The position numbers and the translations under genes were made by a program. Below, in pieces: positions 1 through 6,995 of a stretch of DNA of 64,000 nt (its first letter is position 1; each line of letters starts with the position of its first letter). Source of the DNA: Chlorobiaceae bacterium. Lineage in GTDB: Bacteria; Bacteroidota; Chlorobiia; Chlorobiales; Chlorobiaceae. The notes under the pieces are model-generated. The model had not been told where the DNA came from, did not search any database, and saw nothing but the letters and a program-made list of their open reading frames with translations. The stretch lies in assembly GCA_013334865.1 (NCBI GenBank), contig JAAXWS010000007.1:62001-126000 (forward strand). The letters are read 5' to 3'.

Positions 1-351
1 CGCGACCTCTCCCATCGCCGCCACGTCGGCCGCGATGTTCAGGGTGTTGGCGACGAGCAGCAGCAGCACGACGCTTTGCAGCACCACCGGAGGGAATGCC
101 TCCTTGATGTTCGCGGCAAGCCCCCTGCCCGTCACGCGGCCTATGCGGGCGCACAGCGACTGTATGGCCGACATCATGGGGTAGGCGAGCGGCATCGTCC
201 AGAGCATGTCGAGCCCGAAGCGCGCACCGGCCTGCGAATAGGTGGCGATGCCGCTCGGGTCGTCGTCCGCCACGCCGGTGATCAGCCCCGGCCCTATCCG
301 GGCGAGCGGGTGCTCCCTGAGCCTCGATACAAGAAAACGAAATAGCTTCAT
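1..351 (-). CDS. NRAMP-family divalent metal transporter, N-terminal part (runs off the window)
   Basis: The reverse strand reads an open frame from the ATG at 349-351 to base 1, giving 117 residues with no stop. After a basic start the protein has the segment IGPGLITGVADDDPSGI, which matches the first helix of NRAMP proteins, where a D-P-S/G-G motif binds the metal ion. A hydrophobic second segment follows (VVLQSVVLLLLVANTLNIAA). Members are proton-coupled inner-membrane importers of Mn2+/Fe2+, and some branches carry other metals. The DPSGI form rather than DPGN suggests a divergent branch whose substrate cannot be set here. The divergent CDF exporter makes this a small metal-transport locus. 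The C-terminal part lies outside the window. Confidence 0.85.
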   Translation of the reverse strand, partial: MKLFRFLVSRLREHPLARIGPGLITGVADDDPSGIATYSQAGARFGLDMLWTMPLAYPMMSAIQSLCARIGRVTGRGLAANIKEAFPPVVLQSVVLLLLVANTLNIAADVAAMGEVA

Positions 352-525
352 CGGATTCCCTTTATCATAGCCGGAAGTTCCCAGGGGGTTCCGGACCCTC
401 CTGGCGTTTCAATCCAGAACGGCTTTTTACCGGAAATAAGTTGCCTGCGACGATATCGCTTCATGCGGAACGATTCTGGACGTATTTTTCTTTCTGGCAT
501 ATCCTCAACCGAAACCCTGCAGGAG

Positions 526-1461
526 ATGACGGTTCACCACCACCATCACGGCCACGACCATGATCACGCTCATGGCCACGATCATCACCACCATCACCAT
601 GCGGCCGGGAACATCAGGACGGCATTTTTCCTGAACCTTGGGTTCACCGTCGTCGAGATCGTCGGAGGTTTCCTGACCAACAGCACGGCGATCCTTGCCG
701 ACGCGGCCCATGACCTCGGGGACTGCTTCGCCCTCGGACAGGCCTGGTATTTCGAACGGCTTTCCGGAAAACAGGGGAACGAGCGATACACCTATGGTTA
801 CAAACGGTTCTCGATATTCGGGGCATTGATCAGTACGCTGCTGCTTGTCGTCAGTTCGCTGTTCATCCTGACGCGTGCTGTTCCCCGTATCCTTGAACCT
901 ACCCGTCCGGATGCAGGCGGCATGGTCTTCCTCGCCATCGCCGGCGTGGCCGTGAACGGTATTGCCATGTTGCGCCTTTCCAGGGAGCGGGGGGTGAACA
1001 CCCGGGTTGTGGCGCTGCACCTGCTCGAGGATGTGCTCGGCTGGGTTGCCGTACTTGTGGTTTCCGTGGTGATGCTCTTCGTCGACCTTCCGGTGCTCGA
1101 CCCGATCCTTGCCGTGCTGATCACCCTTTACATCCTTGCCAACGTCGTCAGGAACCTCAAATCGATGCTGCCGATCTTCCTGCAGGCGGTGCCCGACGAC
1201 GTCAGCCTCGACACGATCGTTCACGAGATCGAAGGCATGCCGCGGGTGCGGGCCGTGCACCACGCCCACATCTGGTCTCTTGACGGCGAGCACAATGTCT
1301 TTACGGCCCATCTTGAACTCGACTGCCAGCCATCGCCGGAAGAGTACGCGGCAGCAAAGGACGCGATCCGCGGTATCGTCCAGCGGCATGGCCTGTACCA
1401 CTCGACGGTCGAACTCGAATTCCCCGGCGAGGTGTGCCGGAACGTATTGCCGCCGCGGTGA
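526..1461 (+). CDS. Cation diffusion facilitator (CDF) family metal efflux transporter
   Basis: A CzcD/ZitB-type exporter that moves Zn2+ or related ions out of the cytoplasm in exchange for protons. The N-terminus is a long His-rich segment (HHHHHGHDHDHAHGH and on), typical of the CzcD subgroup and probably metal-binding. Next come hydrophobic helices including AILADAAHDLGD, which holds the family's transport-site acidic and His residues, then HLLEDVLGW in the later helices. A cytoplasmic ferredoxin-like C-terminal domain contains HHAHIWSLDGEH. An in-frame ATG also exists at 463, but the extra 21 residues do not look like the family, so the ATG at 526 is preferred even though AGGAG directly abuts it. 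Substrate identity is inferred from the family only. Confidence 0.88.
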   Translation: MTVHHHHHGHDHDHAHGHDHHHHHHAAGNIRTAFFLNLGFTVVEIVGGFLTNSTAILADAAHDLGDCFALGQAWYFERLSGKQGNERYTYGYKRFSIFGALISTLLLVVSSLFILTRAVPRILEPTRPDAGGMVFLAIAGVAVNGIAMLRLSRERGVNTRVVALHLLEDVLGWVAVLVVSVVMLFVDLPVLDPILAVLITLYILANVVRNLKSMLPIFLQAVPDDVSLDTIVHEIEGMPRVRAVHHAHIWSLDGEHNVFTAHLELDCQPSPEEYAAAKDAIRGIVQRHGLYHSTVELEFPGEVCRNVLPPR

Positions 1462-1470
1462 CGAGGAAGT

Positions 1471-1515
1471 GTGGGCGATGTGGACTTGGTGGGCCGTGTG
1501 GACGATGTGGACAGC
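1471..1515. repeat. Five tandem degenerate nonamers, consensus GTGGRCNNN
   Basis: Read in register, the bases give gtgggcgat, gtggacttg, gtgggccgt, gtggacgat and gtggacagc. The array starts ten bases after the CDF stop codon. An inverted counterpart (GTCCACCAAGTCCAC) lies at 1554-1568. The last two units plus the bases after them recur at 2111-2160 behind blc. Confidence 0.85.
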
Positions 1516-1550
1516 GGAGGAACTTTGGCGCCTGAACCTGGTGTTGGTCT

Positions 1551-1584
1551 TTTGTCCACCAAGTCCACTGAACAAAACGGATCA
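1551..1584. repeat. Right arm of blc-flanking repeat, copy 1
   Basis: The sequence GTCCACTGAACAAAACGGAT recurs with one base change as GTCCACTGAACAAACCGGAT at 2141-2160. In both places it is preceded upstream by GTGGAC-type nonamers and ggagga. The blc ribosome site lies directly after this copy. Confidence 0.75.
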
Positions 1585-1597
1585 AGGAGATAACGCC

Positions 1598-2110
1598 ATG
1601 AAGAGAGTCATCCTCTCCCTGCTGCTCCTTGGGCTTGCCGGTTGTGCCGGTGCTCCCGAGGGCATCGTCGCGGTCGACCGTTTCGACCTCAAACGCTACC
1701 TGGGTACCTGGTACGAAGTCGCCAGGATCGAGAACCGTTTCGAAAAGGGCACCGAACAGGTCTCGGCCAACTACTCGCTCAGGGAGGACGGGAAGGTCAA
1801 GGTCCTCAACCGGGGGTACGACCCGGTGCAGAAGAGGTGGAAGAGCGCCGAAGGCAAGGCGAAGTTCGCCGGCGACCCGACGGTCGGGGCGCTCGCGGTC
1901 TCATTCTTCGGCCCTTTCTACGGCGGTTACAACGTCTTCGAGCTTGACCGTGACAACTACTCCTGGGCGATGGTCGCCGGCAGCAGCCGCGACTACCTCT
2001 GGGTCCTGTCGCGGACCCCGCAGATGGACAGGGCGGTCTACTCGAGGCTGATGGCTGAAGCTAACGCCAAGGGCTTCGATACCCTCAGGGTGATCAGGAC
2101 CGGCAAATAG
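1598..2110 (+). CDS. blc: Blc-like outer-membrane lipocalin (lipoprotein)
   Basis: A 170-residue lipocalin. The N-terminus is a short hydrophobic signal ending in the lipobox LAGC, so the mature protein should be lipidated and sorted to the outer membrane. Lipocalin signatures are clear: YLGTWYEVARIENRFEKG (the GTWY signature), a central NRGYD, and a late YLWVLSRTP strand. Family members bind fatty acids or lysophospholipids and are linked to membrane maintenance under stress. The start at 1598 is set by the ribosome site aaggaga just upstream and by the signal peptide. A longer in-frame extension back to 1136 overlaps the CDF gene and has no signal, so it is rejected. The gene sits between two copies of a short repeat. 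Confidence 0.9.
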   Translation: MKRVILSLLLLGLAGCAGAPEGIVAVDRFDLKRYLGTWYEVARIENRFEKGTEQVSANYSLREDGKVKVLNRGYDPVQKRWKSAEGKAKFAGDPTVGALAVSFFGPFYGGYNVFELDRDNYSWAMVAGSSRDYLWVLSRTPQMDRAVYSRLMAEANAKGFDTLRVIRTGK

Positions 2111-2160
2111 TGGACGAAATGGACAGTGGAGGAGCTTCGTCCACTGAACAAACCGGATCA
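2111..2160. repeat. Copy 2 of the blc-flanking repeat
   Basis: The first base follows directly on the blc stop codon. It holds two nonamers (gtggacgaa, atggacagt), then ggaggagctt, then GTCCACTGAACAAACCGGAT. It is a compact version of the arrangement upstream of blc and leads straight into the decayed S23 gene. Confidence 0.8.
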
Positions 2161-2634
2161 TGGCCATGGAACCCCTCATTCCGAAACACGGGGGCTACAG
2201 GAACCTGAAGAGCTTTCAGGTTTCACAACTTGTTTACGATGTTACCGTCCGTTTCTGCGACAGGTTCGCCAGCAGGAAAAGCCGTACCCATGACCAGATG
2301 GTGCAGGCGGCGCGTTCGGGAGTGCAGCATATCGCTGAGGGCACAGGCTTCAGGTACATCGAAGAAAACAGAACTCAAGCTGACCAACGTCGCCCGAGCC
2401 AGCCTTGAAGAGCTGAAGCTCTATGACGAGGATTTTCTCCGCCAGCGGAACCTGCCGGTATGGCGCCGAAACGACAGCCGCCGCCAGCACCTGATCGACC
2501 GGAGGTGCACAACTGTCGACGAGGTGGCTCGATGGGTGCTGGAAGCGCTAAGGGCTGGACAGCATACCCTGAATCCATCCTCTTCGTCCACCTACACATT
2601 CTTTTCATGCTGCAGGCTCCACATGCCGGCGTAG
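2160..2634 (+). pseudogene. Frameshifted four-helix-bundle (S23/IVS-type) protein
   Basis: The first frame reads GYRNLKSFQVSQLVYDVTVR and continues to AARSGVQHIAEG, the conserved N-terminal half of the S23/23S-intervening-sequence four-helix-bundle family (PF05635 type). From about 2340 the family sequence continues in another frame as ASGTSKKTELKLTNVARASL and then DEVARWVLEAL. Family members normally read GSQASG across this junction, so about two bases appear to be lost near 2341-2346. The second frame then runs without a family-like end into the 3' end of cydC. The function of intact members is unknown. The reading is from pattern memory, not an alignment. Confidence 0.75.
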
Positions 2635-4310
2635 AACCCTTTTTGTGCCATAAGCTCCTCATGGGTTCCCGATTCGACGATCCTGCCTTCATGCAGCACG
2701 AGGATCCTGTCGAAGCGCTCCATGCGGTGCAGGCGGTGGGTGATGGCGAGCATGGTCCTTCCTTCGCTGTTGCGGTCGATGGTGTCAAGCACGGCCTGCT
2801 CGGTGACGGCGTCCAGGTTCGCCGTGGCTTCGTCGAGCACGATGAAGGGAGCCTCCTGGAGGATCATGCGCGCGATGGCGAGGCGCTGGCGCTCGCCGCC
2901 GCTGAGGTTCATGCCATGCTGGCCTGCCCACTCGTCGAGCCGTGGCAGGAGGCTGTCGAGCCCTGCGGCTGAAAGTGCCTTTTTCAGCTCCTCATCGGTT
3001 GCGGCAGGATTGGCGAGCAGCAGGTTCTCCCTGATGCTCTGTCCGAAGATCCAGGTTCTCTGGGAGACCACCGCGATGTGGCGGCGCAGCTCCTCAGGGT
3101 CGAATGCCGCGAGCTCCTTTCCGCCGATCGAGAGGTTTCCCGAGGCGGGGTTCCAGAAGCGCACGAGCAGCGAGGCGATGGTCGACTTGCCGGCGCCGCT
3201 CGGACCCACGATGGCAAGGCGTCCACCCTGCGGGATCGTGAAGGAGATGCCGTCGAGCGCCGGCCGTATGCTGCCGGGGTAGGTGAAGCTGAGCCCCCTG
3301 GCCTCGATGCCTCCGCTTGACGGGAAGGGCTCCGGACGGCTCGGAGCCTTGACCTCCGGTTCGGTGTCGATGATCTCGAAGAGCCGCTCGCCTGCACGGA
3401 TGTCCGCCTCGATGTGCTGAACGGCCCCGGTCAGCGGCTGGAAGGCCTCGAAGGAGGCCGTGACGCCGAAGAGGAGGGCCGTGAGGGTGACGGTGCCGAC
3501 GTTGCCGCTCCTGACCATCGGGAGCATCTGCCAGAGGAGCCACACGACGGCCGCGTTCATGAAGAGCCCGGAGAGTGTCTCCTGAATCCCCTCGATGAAC
3601 GCCGCTTTCCGCTCGAGGGCGAGCTTCCGCTCCTCGGCCGAACGCATTCGCTCCAGGTGCGCTTCGAGCCTGCCGAACACCCGGAGCTCCCCGATCCCCT
3701 GCACCATGTCCACGGCGAGCAGCTGCTGCTCGGCCTGCAGTCCGGCGATCCTCCTCGCCGTTCCCCTGGCCATTATGGCCGCCGCGGCGGGCAGGCCTGC
3801 GCCGGCCACCAGCTGGCAGGCGAGCACCCCCGTTGCTGCGCCGGCCGACCATCTGCCGATCAGCATCCACATCAGCGCGGTCACCATCAGGGCGGTGGCG
3901 GGCGGGGCGATCACCCGCGAGTAGATGTTCTCGAGCCCCTGGATGTCGTCGACGATGCGCTTGAGCAGGTCGGCGCTGCGGTAGGATGCCAGCCTTGCCG
4001 GTGCGAGCGGCTCGACCGCCTCGTAGAACCAGAGCCGTAGACGGGTCAGGATCCTGAATGTGGTGTTGTGCGAGACGATGCGTTCGGCGTAGCGAAGGAA
4101 CCCGCGCGCGGCACCGAAGAGCCTCACCCCGGCGATGCCGGACTGCAGGGCCGAGACCGGGAGCAGCATCGCGCCTCTGGAGATCAGCCAGGCGGAGGTC
4201 ATGAGCAGGCCGATGCCGCTGCCGACCGTGGCGAAGCCGATGAGTGCGGCCAGCAGCATCCACCAGGCGAAAGGCCTGGTGAGTCCGAGGAGCCTGAGGA
4301 GGGTCTTCAT
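2592..4310 (-). CDS. cydC: CydC, heterodimeric ABC exporter subunit for cytochrome bd assembly
   Basis: 572 residues. The N-terminal half is a six-helix exporter domain opening with MKTLLRLLGLTRPFAWWMLL and the CydC-typical RYAERIVSHNTTFRILTRLR segment at about 73-92. The C-terminal half is a complete ATPase: Walker A GPSGAGKST at about 369, signature LSGGERQR at about 469, Walker B FIVLDEA at about 489. CydDC exports glutathione/cysteine and is needed for haem insertion into bd oxidase and periplasmic cytochromes. The start overlaps the cydD stop in an ATGA junction, so the two are translationally coupled. No cydAB is seen in this window. The 3' end overlaps the tail of the decayed S23 gene on the other strand. 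Confidence 0.92.
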   Translation of the reverse strand: MKTLLRLLGLTRPFAWWMLLAALIGFATVGSGIGLLMTSAWLISRGAMLLPVSALQSGIAGVRLFGAARGFLRYAERIVSHNTTFRILTRLRLWFYEAVEPLAPARLASYRSADLLKRIVDDIQGLENIYSRVIAPPATALMVTALMWMLIGRWSAGAATGVLACQLVAGAGLPAAAAIMARGTARRIAGLQAEQQLLAVDMVQGIGELRVFGRLEAHLERMRSAEERKLALERKAAFIEGIQETLSGLFMNAAVVWLLWQMLPMVRSGNVGTVTLTALLFGVTASFEAFQPLTGAVQHIEADIRAGERLFEIIDTEPEVKAPSRPEPFPSSGGIEARGLSFTYPGSIRPALDGISFTIPQGGRLAIVGPSGAGKSTIASLLVRFWNPASGNLSIGGKELAAFDPEELRRHIAVVSQRTWIFGQSIRENLLLANPAATDEELKKALSAAGLDSLLPRLDEWAGQHGMNLSGGERQRLAIARMILQEAPFIVLDEATANLDAVTEQAVLDTIDRNSEGRTMLAITHRLHRMERFDRILVLHEGRIVESGTHEELMAQKGFYAGMWSLQHEKNV

Positions 4311-6049
4311 GCGGCCTCCTCCGTCGATGCGAGCAGGGCGCGCCGGAAGAAGCCATCTGTCGACGAGAGCTCTTCGTGCTTGCCCGATTGCGAGATCCTG
4401 CCCTCTTCGAGGACGATGATCGTGTCGGCGTTCCTGAGGCTCTCCAGGCGGTGGGCGATCATGACGACTGTCCGTCCTGCCATGAGCTTTTCAATGGCAG
4501 CCCGCAACTGCGCCTCGAGGATCGGGTCGGTGTTCGATGTCGGTTCGTCCAGCAGCAGGATGGGGGAGTCCTTCAGGAACGCGCGGGCCAGCGAAAGGCG
4601 CTGCGCCTCGCCGCCGCTCAGTCGGGAGCCTTGTTCGCCGATCGCGGTGTCGAGCCCTTCGGGAAGCGAGCGGACCAGATCCAGGAGTCCCGCCTGGCGG
4701 AGCGCTTCGTCGATTTCGGCTCCCGTCGCTCCGGGCCTCGCCATCAGGAGGTTCTCGCGGATGGACGCGTTGAAGAGGAATGGATGCTGCGGCACCCAGG
4801 AGATCCGGCGGTACCACTCATCGGGGGAGATCGCATCGATCGGCGTCCGGCCTAGCGACAGCGTCCCCTCCTGTGGCTCGGCGAAGCGGAGCAGGAGGTT
4901 CAGCAGGGTGCTCTTGCCGGCGCCGCTGGGGCCGGTCAGCGCCGTGACGGTTCCCGGCGCCAGGGTGCAGGAGATGCCGTCGAGGGCCGGGCGTGGGGCT
5001 CCGGGGAAGGTATAGCGGAGGCCTTCGATGACGATCGGCTGCGAACAGGCCTCGTCGGCGGAGAGGGCAGTGATGCCGGAAGCCGTGGCCGATGCGGCTT
5101 CCCGGTCGAGGATCTCATGCATCTCCTTCGAGGCGGTAACCCCCTCCATGCCGGCATGGAACTTCGTGCCGAGCTGGCGGAGGGTCAGGTAGAAGTCCGG
5201 GATGAGCAGCAGGATGAACACGGCAGGCCTGAAGGGCATGGCTCCCGCCGAGAGGCGGAGCCCGATGCTGACAGCCGCGAGCGCGGTGCCGGCGGTGCCG
5301 ACCAGCTCGAGGGCCAGGGAGGAGAGGAAAGCGATCTTCAGCACCTTCATGGTCGAGCGGCGGAAGCTCTCGCTCGCCTCGGTGATGCCCTCCAGGCGGG
5401 CCTTCTCCTGTGCGAAGAGCTTGAGGGTGGTGAGTCCCTGCAGCATGTCGAGGAAGTTGCCGCTCATCCGGCTCATGGTGCCCCACTGCTGCTCGGTCGC
5501 TACCTTGGCCCGTTTGCCGATCACGATCATGAATGCGGGGATCAGCGGGGCGGAGAGGAGCAGGATCGATCCGGCGATCCAGTCCGACGGGAAGACGGCG
5601 GCAAGGATCACGAGCGGAGTCACCAGGGCCGTGAAGAGCTGCGGGATGTACTGGCTGAAGTAGGGGTCGACCGACTCCACCCCCTTGAGCATCGTGGTCA
5701 CGAGCCGCCCGCTCTGTTCAGAGCTTGTGAAGGCCGGGCCGAGGCCGGCGACGGTGCCGGCGAGCCTTTTGGAGAGCAGGCCGCGGATGCCGAGCGTCCC
5801 GCGTTTTGCCGCCTGGTGTCCCGCCTGGTTCGTGAGCAGCCTGAGCAGGCTGAAGATGGCGAAGAGCGAGACGAACGGCATGATCGCCTGCCAGCCGCCC
5901 CCCTCCCTGAAGATCCGCTCCACGACCGTGCTGAGGCTCCAGGACTGCCCGACGAGCAGCAGGGCCCCGGCCGAGCCGGCAATGCCGGACAGTACGAACG
6001 ACCGCTTCTCCTCGTTGAGGAGCCTGATGAGGTTCCTGTCGATGTTCAT
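4307..6049 (-). CDS. cydD: CydD, heterodimeric ABC exporter subunit for cytochrome bd assembly
   Basis: 580 residues, first gene of the cydDC pair. The membrane domain includes the family-typical RGTLGIRGLLSKRLAGTV and the EQSGRLVTTMLKGVESVDPY region, followed by YIPQLFTALVTPLVILAAV. The ATPase domain has Walker A GPSGAGKST, signature LSGGEAQRLSLARAF and Walker B ILLLDEPTSNTD. With CydC it forms the thiol exporter that supports cytochrome maturation in the periplasm. The gene lies next to the cbb3 oxidase locus and is transcribed in the same direction, which suggests the region as a whole serves oxygen respiration or oxygen defence. About 90 bases separate it from the next gene upstream. Confidence 0.92.
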   Translation of the reverse strand: MNIDRNLIRLLNEEKRSFVLSGIAGSAGALLLVGQSWSLSTVVERIFREGGGWQAIMPFVSLFAIFSLLRLLTNQAGHQAAKRGTLGIRGLLSKRLAGTVAGLGPAFTSSEQSGRLVTTMLKGVESVDPYFSQYIPQLFTALVTPLVILAAVFPSDWIAGSILLLSAPLIPAFMIVIGKRAKVATEQQWGTMSRMSGNFLDMLQGLTTLKLFAQEKARLEGITEASESFRRSTMKVLKIAFLSSLALELVGTAGTALAAVSIGLRLSAGAMPFRPAVFILLLIPDFYLTLRQLGTKFHAGMEGVTASKEMHEILDREAASATASGITALSADEACSQPIVIEGLRYTFPGAPRPALDGISCTLAPGTVTALTGPSGAGKSTLLNLLLRFAEPQEGTLSLGRTPIDAISPDEWYRRISWVPQHPFLFNASIRENLLMARPGATGAEIDEALRQAGLLDLVRSLPEGLDTAIGEQGSRLSGGEAQRLSLARAFLKDSPILLLDEPTSNTDPILEAQLRAAIEKLMAGRTVVMIAHRLESLRNADTIIVLEEGRISQSGKHEELSSTDGFFRRALLASTEEAA

Positions 6050-6140
6050 GTGCAGGGGTTCTCCAAAGCCAGAGGCAAGCTGTAGACTGATGCGGATGAC
6101 GTAAACCTAATTCTACCGAATTCCACGGTTTCATGCAACT

Positions 6141-6821
6141 TTACAGCCTGAATGCGCCGTAGACGAACCAGAGGCCGGTGGCGATCATGACGAGGCTCGC
6201 CAGGCGGTAGAAGCGGCGGCGCGCCGTTTCACCGAAAAGGTCGGCCGCCATGCCTGCCAGCAGGAGCGAGGGTGCCGTGCCGATGCCGAAGAGCAGCATC
6301 AGCAGCCCGCCGGTCGCCATGCCGGCGAAGTGGTCGGGTGCCTCCATGGCGGCGCGCACCGCAGTGAGCATCGCGGTGTAGACCAGGCCGCAGGGAAGGA
6401 AGCCCAGGAGCACGCCCATCGGGAACCAGGCGCCGGTCGAGCGGGGCCCGCTGAAAAGCTCCATGAGCTTCCGGATGGCGGGCATGGCCGGCGTGCAGAC
6501 GGGCAGCGCCCTGCCGAAGGGGACCCAGCCTGCCGAGACCAGGCCCATCACCACGATGAAGAGGCCCGAGAAGGCCATGACGGCGGTCTGGAAGGATGAG
6601 ATCGACCTGGCGAGCCCGAGGAATGATCCGGTGAATCCCACCAGCGCGCCGAGAAGCGAATAGGTCATCACCCTGCCGAGGTTGTAGAGCAGGAGGCGGG
6701 TGATTCCCCTGCGGGCATCCCCCAGGGAGAGCGCGGCCACGACCGGCCCGCACATGCCGACGCAGTGGCCGAAGCCTCCGAACAGCCCGGCCGCCAGCAT
6801 GGCCAGGGCTTCACCGCCCAT
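6141..6821 (-). CDS. Sulfite exporter TauE/SafE (DsbD_2-like) membrane protein of the cbb3 locus
   Basis: 226 residues, nearly all hydrophobic, with about six helices. The first helix holds GGFGHCVGMCGPVVAAL, the Cys/Met-bearing motif of the DsbD_2/TauE-like proteins found at the end of cco assembly clusters. A second conserved segment, LLGFLPCGLVYTAM, carries another Cys. Such proteins are thought to take part in copper handling or thiol redox chemistry during oxidase assembly; this role is inferred from gene context. The start overlaps the end of ccoS by 11 bases, which points to translational coupling. It is the last gene of the assembly operon. Confidence 0.85.
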   Translation of the reverse strand: MGGEALAMLAAGLFGGFGHCVGMCGPVVAALSLGDARRGITRLLLYNLGRVMTYSLLGALVGFTGSFLGLARSISSFQTAVMAFSGLFIVVMGLVSAGWVPFGRALPVCTPAMPAIRKLMELFSGPRSTGAWFPMGVLLGFLPCGLVYTAMLTAVRAAMEAPDHFAGMATGGLLMLLFGIGTAPSLLLAGMAADLFGETARRRFYRLASLVMIATGLWFVYGAFRL

Positions 6822-6987
6822 GGTCGCCCTTTTTCGTTACGGGAGGCTCGTCGTCGTCGTCGAGCATGCGGTACTTGGCCGCCTCCACATCGTCGAACTG
6901 CCCGCTGCGCACCGCCCACAGGAAGAGGACCCAGCCGGCGAGGCCGGTGACGAAGCCGATGGCTATCAGGAAGAAGGTGCTTTCCAT
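6811..6987 (-). CDS. ccoS: CcoS, cbb3 oxidase maturation small membrane protein
   Basis: A 58-residue protein. It has one transmembrane segment (FLIAIGFVTGLAGWVLFLWA) followed by the diagnostic CcoS stretch WAVRSGQFDDVEAAKYRML and an acidic tail. CcoS is needed for incorporation of haem and copper into the catalytic subunit. The stop overlaps the start of the TauE-like gene by 11 bases, and the start lies 8 bases after the ccoI stop. This compact packing is normal for a cco assembly operon. Confidence 0.93.
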   Translation of the reverse strand: MESTFFLIAIGFVTGLAGWVLFLWAVRSGQFDDVEAAKYRMLDDDDEPPVTKKGDHGR

Positions 6988-6995
6988 GGTTCGGT

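Noticed and set aside
505-1575. 356-residue open frame antisense to the CDF gene
   Set aside because: It mirrors the high-GC CDF frame, has no family motifs, and its His/Val-rich end is the complement of the His-rich N-terminus.
1136-2110. 324-residue frame that would extend blc upstream
   Set aside because: The extension overlaps the CDF gene and repeats; the lipobox signal and ribosome site fix the start at 1598.
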